Below are positions 25,057-33,087 of a stretch of DNA of 64,000 nt, piece by piece; the first letter of the stretch is position 1; each line of letters starts with the position of its first letter. The translations under genes were made by a program, and so were the position numbers. The DNA is from JASSUD01 sp031963445 (lineage in GTDB: Bacteria > Pseudomonadota > Gammaproteobacteria > Burkholderiales > Burkholderiaceae). The notes under the pieces were generated by a model. The model ran no database searches. It was not told the origin of the DNA and saw nothing but the letters and a program-made list of their open reading frames with translations. The stretch spans positions 1 through 64,000 of the forward strand of contig JASSUH010000001.1 of NCBI GenBank assembly GCA_031963445.1, written 5' to 3'.

Positions 25057-25863
25057 TTTTCTCTACAAATGACGATTATTCTTTAGAATTTACTACATCA
25101 ATATTTAAGGGGCACTGAATAAATCGAGAGCAACGGATGCCGTCGCTAGACAGCACTGTAGTACTTGCCCTAAAGCTGCAGTTGATTACTCTTCCGCTCC
25201 CAGTTTGCTCCGCGTTTCTTTAAGGGGAGCCGCATAAAGAGTGTACACAGACAGCCCTCGTAATTCTTGAGCATTTCCTTGTATTGAAAAAAATATAAGT
25301 TGTAGTACTTTAAGAACCTGTCTACAAATTGTCTACAAGGCCGTCAGTCGGGGGAGGCCCTTAGTTAGTTAACCTTGCAGGAACCAGAATGTACTCAATG
25401 TACATGAGGATTCCGAGCACCGCCCAGGGTTTAACAAATACGCGAATCACGGTCTTGTAGGCAATTTGTAGGCTGGTTCTAAGAAAAAAGCTGTATCACG
25501 CTGAAATAAGGAATACCTTTGCCACCAGCGTGCAGCATGATGCCGCTTTAGATTTAAGTTAAGCATCAAGGTAATCAGTTTTATGGAACCTCTGCTAAGA
25601 AAGAGAGCACCCTACTCGCCACTTATAAAAGTGCGCCTACTATTTAATTTAGATTAGATAATAATAGCCGCCGAATCATCGTCAACACCTCAGAATTGAT
25701 ATTTTTTCTAGCCTAACCGTTGCCTTGTCAACTTAATAGTTGGCCTGTTAGCTAATGACTCATGCTCCAATAGAATAAATTTTTTCAAAGATAGGTTTAT
25801 AAGAATAAAGCTACAGCTCCGCCCTGCGCGCTGGACTTACTGATTCATTTTGGAGATTTATAG
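25057..25863. other. 800-base gene-free region with repeats
   Basis: No gene is apparent. It carries a partial family-2 repeat (25110-25236), a complete MITE-like element (25308-25483), and A/T-rich sequence up to the redoxin gene. AAGGGGCACTGAATAAATCG at 25109 matches the left terminus of the repeat at 22746. The right half is not recognisable. Confidence 0.5.
25308..25483. mobile_element. 175-base MITE-like element, family 3
   Basis: The left end AAGAACCTGTCTACAAATTG continuing to TCTACAAGGCCGT and the right end (complement beginning TTAGAACCAGCCTACAAATT) are inverted repeats of about 33 bases with few mismatches. Inside the left arm CTACAA occurs twice. The core has no ORF. It is a non-autonomous element, or a structured repeat; the transposase family is not evident. 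Confidence 0.65.
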
Positions 25864-26418
25864 ATGGCTTTAACTCCTTCCAATATGCTCGCTTTAGGTA
25901 GCGTAGCGGCAGACTTCGATTTGTTCGATACCGTCAGCTCGCAGCCTTTATCTCTGCGCACCCTCAAATCCCCGCTGGCTACAGTCATCATGTTTATTTG
26001 CAATCACTGTCCATATGTTAAGTATGTACAACCAGAGTTAGTGCGCTTAGCTCGTGATTACCAGCCCAAAGGTATTTCCTTTATTGCCATTAGCTCAAAT
26101 GATGCTGATGCTTATCCAGAAGATGCCCCCGCCAAAATGGCCGAAGTTGCGCGCGAGTGGGCTTATCCTTTCCCTTATTTATATGATGCAACACAAGATG
26201 TAGCGCGTGCATACCAAGCGGCCTGCACGCCTGATTTTTATATTTTTGATAAAGACTTGCGCTGTGCATATCGAGGTCAATTGGATGACGCCAGGCCTGG
26301 TCAAGCACACGCACCAAACGGACAAGATATACGGAATGCATTAGATAACCTTCTACAAGGCAAACCCGTCAATCCAGAGCAAAAGCCGAGCATAGGCTGT
26401 AATATCAAATGGAAATGA
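25864..26418 (+). CDS. Thioredoxin-family redoxin
   Basis: A 184-residue protein of the AhpC/TSA-TlpA-like redoxin group, usually annotated as a thioredoxin family protein. The core has TVIMFICNHCPYVKYVQPEL with CxxY rather than CxxC (only the first Cys is kept), then ISFIAISSNDADAYPEDAP, a resolving-type Cys in YQAACTPDFYIFDKD, and RGQLDDARPGQ. No signal peptide. The likely role is peroxide or disulfide metabolism in the cytoplasm. The gene stands alone with a MITE on each side. Confidence 0.8.
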   Translation: MALTPSNMLALGSVAADFDLFDTVSSQPLSLRTLKSPLATVIMFICNHCPYVKYVQPELVRLARDYQPKGISFIAISSNDADAYPEDAPAKMAEVAREWAYPFPYLYDATQDVARAYQAACTPDFYIFDKDLRCAYRGQLDDARPGQAHAPNGQDIRNALDNLLQGKPVNPEQKPSIGCNIKWK

Positions 26419-26445
26419 TGAAGGCATAACGTATTCCGCCATACT

Positions 26446-26615
26446 TAGAACCTGTTCATGATCTTTAAGCAGAAGGCTCTAAGAGGTACTTGGTAGGCAT
26501 GTTGGGGTTCCTTCGTCACCCCCACAACCTACAATTTTTGGCCTTTTCGTAGGTTGGGGTGACGGAGGAACCCCAACACAACCCTCTTTTGAAAGATTTT
26601 TAACAGGCTCTTAGC
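26446..26615. mobile_element. 170-base MITE-like repeat, family 1
   Basis: Outer inverted ends are TTAGAACCTGTTCATGATCT and the complement of AAAGATTTTTAACAGGCTCT. An inner pair of about 30 bases (GTTGGGGTTCCTTCGTCACC at 26501 and its complement ending at 26577) could form one long hairpin. The inner module also occurs at 18931. It lies between the redoxin gene and mutL. Confidence 0.65.
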
Positions 26616-26671
26616 ATTTACTAAACGACTGAGCTTAGCGATATGTCGCGCTTGTTCAACAACAACAACTT

Positions 26672-28645
26672 ATGTGTGCTTCTTTGACTTCCTCTTCAAC
26701 TCCACTAGCCACGCCAGAAGGGCATAAGAAACGGCCCATTCAATTGCTTCCCGATCAATTGATTAGTCAGATTGCTGCCGGTGAGGTTATTGAGCGCCCC
26801 GCCTCCGTGGTGAAGGAACTCATCGAAAATGCGCTGGACGCAGGCGCTACCTCGCTGCGCATTACGCTTAACCAAGGCGGCGTGAAATCCATCATGATTG
26901 CTGATGATGGACACGGCATTCCTGCTGAGGAACTGCCACTCGCGCTAACGCGCCATGCCACAAGCAAGATTCGCTCACTCGATGAGTTAGAGTCAGTAGC
27001 AACACTTGGCTTTCGCGGCGAAGCGCTCGCTTCGATCACATCGGTCGCGCAATTGTTAATCACCAGCCGCACCGCTCAAGCTCCCCACGCTACTCGCTTG
27101 GATACCCAAACCGGATCGCTGGCGCCAGCTGCAGGCGGGGTTGGCACAGTCATCGAAGTACGCGAGCTGTACTTCAATACGCCAGCGCGCCGTAAATTTT
27201 TAAAAAGCGAACAGACTGAATTGGGGCATTGCCGAGAAATTATTCGCCGCATGGCACTGGCTCGGCCCGAAATCACTTTTTCCGTGCTCCACAATGGCCG
27301 GGTTATTGAGCACTGGCAAGCAGAAAGCTTAACTGAGCGGATTAAAAAAATACTGGGTGAGGACTTTGCTAACGCACATCTACTCGTGGATGAAAGAACC
27401 GAGATGATCAGCCTACGCGGCTGCATTAGCGCACCCAGCGCGAGTCGAGCGCGGGGCGATCAGCAATACTGCTTCGTCAATGGTCGTTTTGTGCGCGACA
27501 AATTGCTCACCCATGCAATACGCGCTGCCTATAAAGATGTGCTGCATGGTGAGCGCTATCCAGCCTATGTGCTGTTTCTTGAAATTCCACCTCAAGTCGT
27601 TGATGTCAATGTGCATCCATCAAAAATTGAAGTGCGTTTTCGAGATTCACGTGCGGTTCATCAGTTCGTTGTACACGCAGTACAAAAAGCGCTTGCGGGA
27701 CGGCCAGGCACAGTCGAACAAGCTGAAGGCAGCCACGCCGCTCACCTTGAACCCACGCCAGAGGCTATCGCTCCCGGCTCCACTCGCGCTCCCTACGCTA
27801 ACTCAACTTGGCCACAACAAGCTCGGATGCGACAAGGGGTGCTCTCTGCTGCTCAGCCGTTAGCTTTATACGATGTTTTATTTGGCCGTCGTCAATTGGA
27901 AAATGAAGCTAATGCTTCACCCCTTTCTCAAAGCAGCAATAGTCAAGTTAACGTTGATGAAAAGCGCGATGCAGTTGAGATTGCAGCAGATTTTTCCGTA
28001 GCTCCTGCTCACCCAATTAGTGATCTTAACCAAGCAAAAGCCTCCCCCTCCTCTGATGACTCCCATCCGCTGGGCTTTGCAATTGGTCAGCTACACGGGA
28101 TTTATGTGCTAGCTCAAAACAAGCAGGGACTAGTACTCGTTGATATGCACGCTGCACATGAACGCATCCTTTATGAAAAATTTAAGTTAGCGCTGGCCGA
28201 GCAAGCGGTGGCAGTACAGCCTCTTCTTATTCCTATCTCAATGCCAGCGGAACCTGTTGAAATTGCAACTGTCGAAGAAAACAGCACGACGCTGACGGCA
28301 TTGGGCTTTGATATCGCTGTGCTATCCCCGACCTCGCTCGTGATTCGCGCTGTGCCTGCGCTATTAAAGGAGGCCGATTTGACTTCGCTCGTGCGCGCCG
28401 TGTTGCATGATCTGCAAGCGTATGGCGGCTCACATGTGCTGCTCGAGCATCAGCACGAGCTACTCAGCACGCTCGCTTGCCATAACGCAGTACGTGCCAA
28501 TCGTATGCTCACCCTTAATGAACTCAACGCATTATTACGACAAATGGAAAACACGCCGCGCGCTAATCAATGCAACCATGGACGGCCGACTTGGTATCAA
28601 TTATCGCTCGCTGATCTCGACCGGCTTTTTATGCGCGGGCAGTAA
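26672..28645 (+). CDS. mutL: DNA mismatch repair protein MutL
   Basis: A 657-residue GHKL ATPase that links MutS to downstream repair steps. N-terminal motifs are intact: IAAGEVIERPASVVKELIEN, LDAGATSLRI, IADDGHGIP, TLGFRGEALASI. The C-terminal dimerisation domain starts near 455 (PLGFAIGQLHGIYVLAQNKQ) and includes VDMHAAHERILYEKFK and ACHNAVRAN. The variable linker between is Ser- and Pro-rich. The length is typical. The start MCASLTSSSTP adds about 20 residues before the conserved IQLLPDQLISQIAAGE; a later start is possible. miaA follows within 5 bases, as in Burkholderia and E. coli. Confidence 0.96.
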   Translation: MCASLTSSSTPLATPEGHKKRPIQLLPDQLISQIAAGEVIERPASVVKELIENALDAGATSLRITLNQGGVKSIMIADDGHGIPAEELPLALTRHATSKIRSLDELESVATLGFRGEALASITSVAQLLITSRTAQAPHATRLDTQTGSLAPAAGGVGTVIEVRELYFNTPARRKFLKSEQTELGHCREIIRRMALARPEITFSVLHNGRVIEHWQAESLTERIKKILGEDFANAHLLVDERTEMISLRGCISAPSASRARGDQQYCFVNGRFVRDKLLTHAIRAAYKDVLHGERYPAYVLFLEIPPQVVDVNVHPSKIEVRFRDSRAVHQFVVHAVQKALAGRPGTVEQAEGSHAAHLEPTPEAIAPGSTRAPYANSTWPQQARMRQGVLSAAQPLALYDVLFGRRQLENEANASPLSQSSNSQVNVDEKRDAVEIAADFSVAPAHPISDLNQAKASPSSDDSHPLGFAIGQLHGIYVLAQNKQGLVLVDMHAAHERILYEKFKLALAEQAVAVQPLLIPISMPAEPVEIATVEENSTTLTALGFDIAVLSPTSLVIRAVPALLKEADLTSLVRAVLHDLQAYGGSHVLLEHQHELLSTLACHNAVRANRMLTLNELNALLRQMENTPRANQCNHGRPTWYQLSLADLDRLFMRGQ

Positions 28646-28650
28646 TTAAT

Positions 28651-29631
28651 ATGCAAGCTCAACCCCTTCCCATTATTTGCCTGCTTGGCCCTACGGGTTC
28701 TGGCAAAACAGCGGCCGCGCTCGCATTAAGTCGTTTAGCCAAAATTGAAATTATCAGCATGGATTCCGCGCTGGTTTATCGTGGGATGGATATCGGTACA
28801 GCGAAACCTACCCGTGCAGAACAAGCAGCAGTGCCACACCATCTGATGGATATGCTTGACCCAGCACAGAGTTATTCCGTTGCACAATTTCGCCAAGATG
28901 CTTTACAGCTAATCGATGCAATTCGTGCACGTGGTGCCTACCCTCTGCTGGTTGGTGGCACGATGCTGTATTACAAAGCCCTTACACAAGGTTTACATAC
29001 CCTGCCACCGGCTAATCCTGAGATACGCGCAGCACTCAATGCGCTTGCTGAGCGTGAAGGCTGGCCTGCGTTACATGCACAACTCGCGCAGCATGACCCG
29101 ATTACTGCTGCGCGACTCGCCCCTAACGATGCGCAACGGATCCAACGTGCACTAGAAATTTGGCAGTTAACTGGCCAGCCTATGTCTGCTCTATTTGAAC
29201 AACCTTTGCCGGCTTCTGATTCGCCTAACGCCGTACAACAATCGTCCCACCACTTTGTGCCCATCGCATTGGAACCCAGTGACCGTAATCTATGGCGCAC
29301 ACGCATCTCACAGCGCTTTACAGACATGCTAACAGCCGGCTTCGTCGACGAAGTCGCGCAATTACATATGCGCACCGATTTGCATCCTGATTTACCGTCA
29401 ATACGTTGCGTCGGTTATCGACAAATATGGGCCTACCTAGATGGCAAAACAGACTACGAGCAAATGCGCGCAGCCAGCATTGCTGCTACTAGCCAATTAG
29501 GCAAACGGCAACTCACTTGGCTGCGTACTTTCAAAGAGCGACACATTATCGATTGCTGCACCTCCGAGGCCACTCAACAAACCATCGCAACCGTTATGCG
29601 CATTTGGGGAAGCAGCATCGAAACGCAATAA
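28651..29631 (+). CDS. miaA: tRNA dimethylallyltransferase MiaA
   Basis: A 326-residue enzyme that adds a dimethylallyl group to A37 of tRNAs reading UNN codons. The P-loop LLGPTGSGKTAAALALS, the DxSQ/A-type motif IISMDSALVYRGMDIGTAKP, PYPLLVGGTMLYYKAL, and RIQRALEIWQLTG are present, with SIRCVGYRQIWAYLDG near the C-terminus. It is co-transcribed with mutL. Forty-odd bases downstream is the broken tRNA-Leu(CAA), itself a MiaA substrate class. Confidence 0.96.
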   Translation: MQAQPLPIICLLGPTGSGKTAAALALSRLAKIEIISMDSALVYRGMDIGTAKPTRAEQAAVPHHLMDMLDPAQSYSVAQFRQDALQLIDAIRARGAYPLLVGGTMLYYKALTQGLHTLPPANPEIRAALNALAEREGWPALHAQLAQHDPITAARLAPNDAQRIQRALEIWQLTGQPMSALFEQPLPASDSPNAVQQSSHHFVPIALEPSDRNLWRTRISQRFTDMLTAGFVDEVAQLHMRTDLHPDLPSIRCVGYRQIWAYLDGKTDYEQMRAASIAATSQLGKRQLTWLRTFKERHIIDCCTSEATQQTIATVMRIWGSSIETQ

Positions 29632-29674
29632 CTATCGCTCCCTTAAATTTTTTTATGGTAATATTCGCGCCGTT

Positions 29675-29720
29675 GCCCGGGTGGTGAAACAGGTAGACGC
29701 AGGGGACTCAAAATCCTTCG
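29675..29720 (+). pseudogene. 5' half of tRNA-Leu(CAA), cut by ICE 2
   Basis: GCCCGGGTGGTGAAACAGGT, the D arm and the anticodon arm GGGGA-CTCAAAA-TCCTT (anticodon CAA) are recognisable. After TCCTTCG the variable arm, T arm and acceptor 3' strand are missing; the sequence goes directly into the integrase flank of ICE 2. I find no matching 3' half within the window, so it should lie at the far end of the element. Confidence 0.8.
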
Positions 29721-29751
29721 TAAAAGCTAATAAAATCAAGGGTTTCAAGCG

Positions 29752-29835
29752 TTTTTTGCTTCGCAAACTATAAAAAATACCTGCTCTCAGAGGCTTATAA
29801 ATAAAAGATAGGCTTTTCTATTGCGAAGCAAAAAA
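29752..29835. repeat. 15-base inverted repeat between the tRNA-Leu half and the integrase
   Basis: TTTTTTGCTTCGCAA (29752-29766) and TTGCGAAGCAAAAAA (29821-29835) are perfect complements 54 bases apart. The right arm directly follows the integrase stop. It may be a terminator for the integrase gene, or arm sites near the attachment core. Confidence 0.5.
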
Positions 29836-30972
29836 TCATCGAGTTGGCGCGACTTTATCCCCTTTACGTTGACGTATATAACGTTCAGTTGTAGTGATGT
29901 TGGTATGGCCTAATTGACGTTGCGCTGTACGGATATCACCCGTACTTTCTGTTTTATCCGTACCCGCTTTAGCGCGCAAATCCCGAAATTGAAAATCCTC
30001 TTTTTTTACTTCTGCTACTGCTCGAGCTTTATCAAATTTTGATCGCAGGGTGCTCTGCGTAAGGCGCTTTCCATTTTCATCGACTATAAGTGCAGTGCTG
30101 GTTACTTTGTAACCTTGCTTACGTATCTGTATACGTTCGATAAGTTGAGCGAATTCCCCTTCAATCGTAATCCTTAGCTTTTTACCCCGCTTATCTTGCT
30201 TTACCCATAGTTCTCCCTTTTTGATATCACTCTCATCAAGTTTGAGAACATCAGCTGGTCGTTGTCCTGTCAGATAAGCCAAATCTAATGCATCTCGCAG
30301 CGGTATATCAGCCGCGTCCCATACCTGCTGATAAATCTCGTCTTCAATATAGATCTCGCGCCCATCTTCTCGGAATTTTTTGATGCCAGCAGATGGATTC
30401 GATTCCTTCGTGAACCCTTTTCTCCGCGCAAAGTTAAAGATATGAGAGAACAATGCAATCTCTCGATTCGCTCTTACTTTACCTGGTAATGCTGGCACAT
30501 CTCGTTTTTTAGATATATACCAGTTCCTAGACTCCTCAATTCGCCAGTCCATATATTGCTGAATATGAAGAGGTGTAATCTGGTCAATTGGCGCTGACGG
30601 GTTGTCATTTTTCTCGTCATCGTCATCACCGAAAAAACGAAGTAAATTCTTTAATTCTTTTACATTATCTTTTTGTGTACTTGATTTTTTAGTTGGGAAA
30701 ATCACTGTTTGATATAACTTTGCTACATAGCTAAAAGTAATAAATTTAGTATTTGGTGATTTCGCTTCGCCTTCGAGTTCCGCCCACTTTCGGACAGCAT
30801 CTACAAAATCCGGCCCTAAGGAAACTTCTTTGCGTGACGAGTTGCTGGTCTCATAGTAGTAATATACTTTGCCACTACGCTGAACCCTCGCTCTCATACG
30901 CGGGGGTAGATTCAGATTTTTTGATGGTTTTCTTCCCACGATTACGCAGATAAAGCAAGTCGAGGTTGCCAA
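29836..30972 (-). CDS. int: Tyrosine recombinase, ICE 2 integrase (phage type)
   Basis: A 378-residue phage-type integrase. It starts with a basic N-terminal arm-binding part (RKPSKNLNLPPRMRARVQRS), then the core-binding domain (about 95-195) and the catalytic domain. Catalytic landmarks are Arg in AYLTGQRPADVLKL, Lys in WVKQDKRGKKLRI, FRDLRAKAGTD (His of the usual HxxR replaced by Arg, common in phage integrases), and RQLGHTNITTTERYI with His and Tyr. It is unlike the ICE 1 integrase. It overlaps the upstream DUF4224 gene by 31 bases and points toward the broken tRNA-Leu, which it presumably targets. Confidence 0.93.
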   Translation of the reverse strand: MATSTCFICVIVGRKPSKNLNLPPRMRARVQRSGKVYYYYETSNSSRKEVSLGPDFVDAVRKWAELEGEAKSPNTKFITFSYVAKLYQTVIFPTKKSSTQKDNVKELKNLLRFFGDDDDEKNDNPSAPIDQITPLHIQQYMDWRIEESRNWYISKKRDVPALPGKVRANREIALFSHIFNFARRKGFTKESNPSAGIKKFREDGREIYIEDEIYQQVWDAADIPLRDALDLAYLTGQRPADVLKLDESDIKKGELWVKQDKRGKKLRITIEGEFAQLIERIQIRKQGYKVTSTALIVDENGKRLTQSTLRSKFDKARAVAEVKKEDFQFRDLRAKAGTDKTESTGDIRTAQRQLGHTNITTTERYIRQRKGDKVAPTR

Positions 30973-31208
30973 CTCGATTGAACAGGTATTTCTTCTTTTC
31001 GGCCTTCAATTGCTGCGCGAGTCACGATAGGACGCCCTCGTGCATTAATAAAAATTGCGATTCCGTTTTCTCGTAAATGGGTGATTTGAAGCTCATATTT
31101 AGTTACTTTTTTTGATAATTTTGTATGGGGGTGAATGGTTTTCCCCTGGCCAATTCCGGTGAGTTCATCGACTTGCTCCTCCGTAAGAAAAATATTGTTG
31201 CTATCCAT
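30942..31208 (-). CDS. DUF4224-family small protein upstream of int
   Basis: An 88-residue protein beginning MDSNNIFLTEEQVDELTGIG. 'LTEEQVDELTG' followed by a later LRENGIAIFINARGRPIVTR is the DUF4224 pattern. These proteins are regularly found next to phage integrases, and some may act as recombination directionality factors; function is unproven. The gene overlaps int by 31 bases, so the two are co-translated. A clear ribosome binding site (GGAGG) lies upstream. Confidence 0.75.
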   Translation of the reverse strand: MDSNNIFLTEEQVDELTGIGQGKTIHPHTKLSKKVTKYELQITHLRENGIAIFINARGRPIVTRAAIEGRKEEIPVQSSWQPRLALSA

Positions 31209-31396
31209 TTTTCCTCCCCCCTTCCAAAATAATTAGGCCACGCAACATATCAACTCTTGATCTGTGTCAGGGGTTTATTCCTGCCCTATTGCTCGCGGTA
31301 CATAGAGCCCTAGTTCTTTAAGAATGCGCCATATGCATCAATAAATTGTAATTTAATAATCATATTACATTTAACAATATTTGAAGTCAAAAAAAA

Positions 31397-31416
31397 TCGC
31401 CATCCGAAGATGGCGA
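31397..31416 (-). terminator. Rho-independent terminator for the small gene at 31436
   Basis: TCGCCATC and GATGGCGA form an 8-base stem with a CGAA loop. On the minus strand a run of T follows (plus-strand A-run at 31388-31396). Confidence 0.75.
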
Positions 31417-31435
31417 CTCACTTTTAATGGAAAAA

Positions 31436-31663
31436 CTATTCTTCCAGGCCTCGCCAGCGATTCTTGGCATAGACTGTCAATTCAATTGCGCTGTCCAGCG
31501 CGGTATCCCGATGATCTTTGTAATGCCCGACGATGCTAAAAGATTCACTTCCATCTTCGAAGCGCTCAACAACCATCAGCCCAACAGAGGCTGGTTTATT
31601 GCCTTCAACGCTGGAATAGACTTGCTCACTGTTTTTTGCGTAAGTCATCGAATAACAGTACAT
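31436..31663 (-). CDS. Hypothetical small phage-like protein
   Basis: A 75-residue soluble protein that I do not recognise. It reads MYCYSMTYAKNSEQVYSSVE, then a beta-rich part (PASVGLMVVERFEDGSESF and SIVGHYKDHRD) and a helix (TALDSAIELTVYAKNRW). AGGAGG lies 13 bases upstream of the start. It is flanked by terminators on both sides, so it is an independent unit between repressor and integrase. It may have a role in lysogeny-like control; no evidence beyond location. Confidence 0.5.
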   Translation of the reverse strand: MYCYSMTYAKNSEQVYSSVEGNKPASVGLMVVERFEDGSESFSIVGHYKDHRDTALDSAIELTVYAKNRWRGLEE

Positions 31664-31781
31664 CTCCCATGGTGGGCCTCCTTTATGAAATTTTTATTTT
31701 TACTAATCGGAATTAGCTCATCAATAAGTTAAGTAGTCTAAATAAGTAAAAAAATATGCGTGAATAGCATGGGCAAAAAAA

Positions 31782-31809
31782 AGCGCTGCAACCAATCTGG
31801 TGTAGCGCT
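31782..31809 (-). terminator. Terminator downstream of the double-HTH repressor
   Basis: AGCGCTGCA (31782-31790) pairs with TGTAGCGCT (31801-31809), with one G-U pair. On the minus strand a T-run follows (A-run at 31775-31782). Confidence 0.7.
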
Positions 31810-31820
31810 CTTTTAAATAT

Positions 31821-32522
31821 TTAGCTTGCTTTCTTCGTGCGCGCAGGGGGTTTGCGCTTTTTCACAACCGCATTGTCCGACTGCAAAAGTGGGTGCTTTT
31901 GAAAATCTTCATAGGTTTTTGCTTTTGCTGATTCAGTTACTTTGCTCTGCCCCAAGACTTTAGCAATATCTATCAGTTGCTTCATTTGCTCCGTCGAAAA
32001 AGCCGCAATCACATTCAAAAGTTGTTGCTTAAGAGGATTTTTTTCAAGGGTAGTGAGAGCTTCATCTTCCTTCCCCGTTAGCAACCACCTCTTACTTACA
32101 TCCAATGCCTCGGCAATATCACCGATTCTTCGGGAGCTATGGTTTCTCCCTCTTATGAGCTGCGAAAGGGTGCTTGGGTTCATTTCAAGCAGATCAGCAA
32201 GTTCTCCTACCTTCATGCCAGAAGTAGTGAGAGCCGCTATCAGGCGTCCACCAACTGAATTCGCGGGAGGAAGCTTTTTTTCTTTAGTGGGAGCGGATGC
32301 CTTGGAAGTTGAGAGAGGATTTATCTCTTGCCCAGAGGAAAGCCATTCCAGGCTTACTCCTAACGCAGCGGCGAGTTGAGGGTACTTTCTGCCAAGAAGA
32401 ATTCTCCCGCTTTCTATATTTTCAATGGCTTTAGGGTCCATGCCTGCCTTCTCAGCGAGCTCTTCGGACGACCAGCCTTTATCTGTTCTGGCCTCGATAA
32501 CACGGGAAGCAAAATTACTCAT
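31821..32522 (-). CDS. XRE-family repressor with two HTH domains
   Basis: A 233-residue protein with two Cro/C1-type helix-turn-helix domains: residues 5-60 (VIEARTDKGWSSEELAEKAG, IENIESGRILLG) and 90-150 (LIAALTTSGMKVGELADLLE, LSQLIRGRNHSSRRIGDIAE). The C-terminal third is basic (VVKKRKPPARTKKAS). No peptidase dyad of LexA/CI type is visible, so it is not obviously SOS-cleaved. It is divergent from the Rep-like genes, with an inverted repeat in the shared promoter region. It probably keeps ICE 2 quiescent. Confidence 0.85.
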   Translation of the reverse strand: MSNFASRVIEARTDKGWSSEELAEKAGMDPKAIENIESGRILLGRKYPQLAAALGVSLEWLSSGQEINPLSTSKASAPTKEKKLPPANSVGGRLIAALTTSGMKVGELADLLEMNPSTLSQLIRGRNHSSRRIGDIAEALDVSKRWLLTGKEDEALTTLEKNPLKQQLLNVIAAFSTEQMKQLIDIAKVLGQSKVTESAKAKTYEDFQKHPLLQSDNAVVKKRKPPARTKKAS

Positions 32523-32562
32523 ACATTGAATTCTTCGCAGTAATTTGTAATATGATTATAAA

Positions 32563-32577
32563 ATGACATTTTGTCAT
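32563..32577. promoter_or_regulatory. Candidate repressor operator
   Basis: ATGACATTTTGTCAT is a perfect palindrome with a 3-base centre. It lies 41 bases upstream of the repressor start, in the divergent promoter region shared with the Rep-like gene. The double-HTH repressor is the likely ligand, by position. Confidence 0.5.
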
Positions 32578-32720
32578 AAAATTTGCTAGACATCTCACAG
32601 AATCATCTACGCGCAGTTTCTTTCTGGAACCTCTAGCGGCACTTACCCGAATTGTATGGATTTGCGCATTCTATGCCAACGAAGAAGAAAGCTCTTCTTC
32701 CTTTTGCCCAAGGAAGCATT

Positions 32721-33026
32721 ATGAAGCAAACAGACTGGGAATTTTATAAGCACATGTGGCAAACCGATAAAGGCTTGCGCTGCTGCTCATTAGCAGCAAA
32801 AGGATTATTCGCTCAAATGCTATGTGTCATGCATGAGGCTGCGCCGTATGGATATTTAGCGCTTCAAAATGGACTGCCGCTAGATGCAGCAAAGCTTTCT
32901 TGCTTAACTGGTACATCCAAACGCAAATTATGTCAGCTAATTGCAGAACTTGAAGATGCCGGTGTACTAAGTCGAAACGGTCAGGAACAGCTTTTTTCTG
33001 TTCAGATGAAAAAACGCTACCAATAA
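32721..33026 (+). CDS. Small winged-helix protein, shortened relative of the Rep-like gene
   Basis: A 101-residue protein. Its first 90 residues (DWEFYKHMWQTDKGLRCCSL, AAKGLFAQMLCVMHEAAPYG, YLALQNGLPL) match the N-terminal domain of the next gene (WLKDPALQSCSLAANGLWIK, MICIMHQCTPYGYLMLKDKP). Both then have an HTH segment (LSCLTGTSKRKLCQLIAELE here). It stops where the domain ends. The start at 32721 is chosen because AAGGAAG precedes it; 23 codons upstream is an alternative ATG. It may regulate or compete with the full-length replication protein. Confidence 0.6.
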   Translation: MKQTDWEFYKHMWQTDKGLRCCSLAAKGLFAQMLCVMHEAAPYGYLALQNGLPLDAAKLSCLTGTSKRKLCQLIAELEDAGVLSRNGQEQLFSVQMKKRYQ

Positions 33027-33087
33027 AAATCGGACGTCACGATCTGAGCCTTTTAAGAAAAAACGTCCCAAAGGAAGCGAAACCATC

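Noticed and set aside
27076..27426. Minus-strand ORFs within mutL
   Set aside because: Shadows; mutL reading is unambiguous.
29721..29760. A restored tRNA-Leu 3' half in the ICE 2 flank
   Set aside because: GGGTTTCAAGCG looks slightly like a T loop but no T stem or acceptor strand complementary to the 5' half can be formed.
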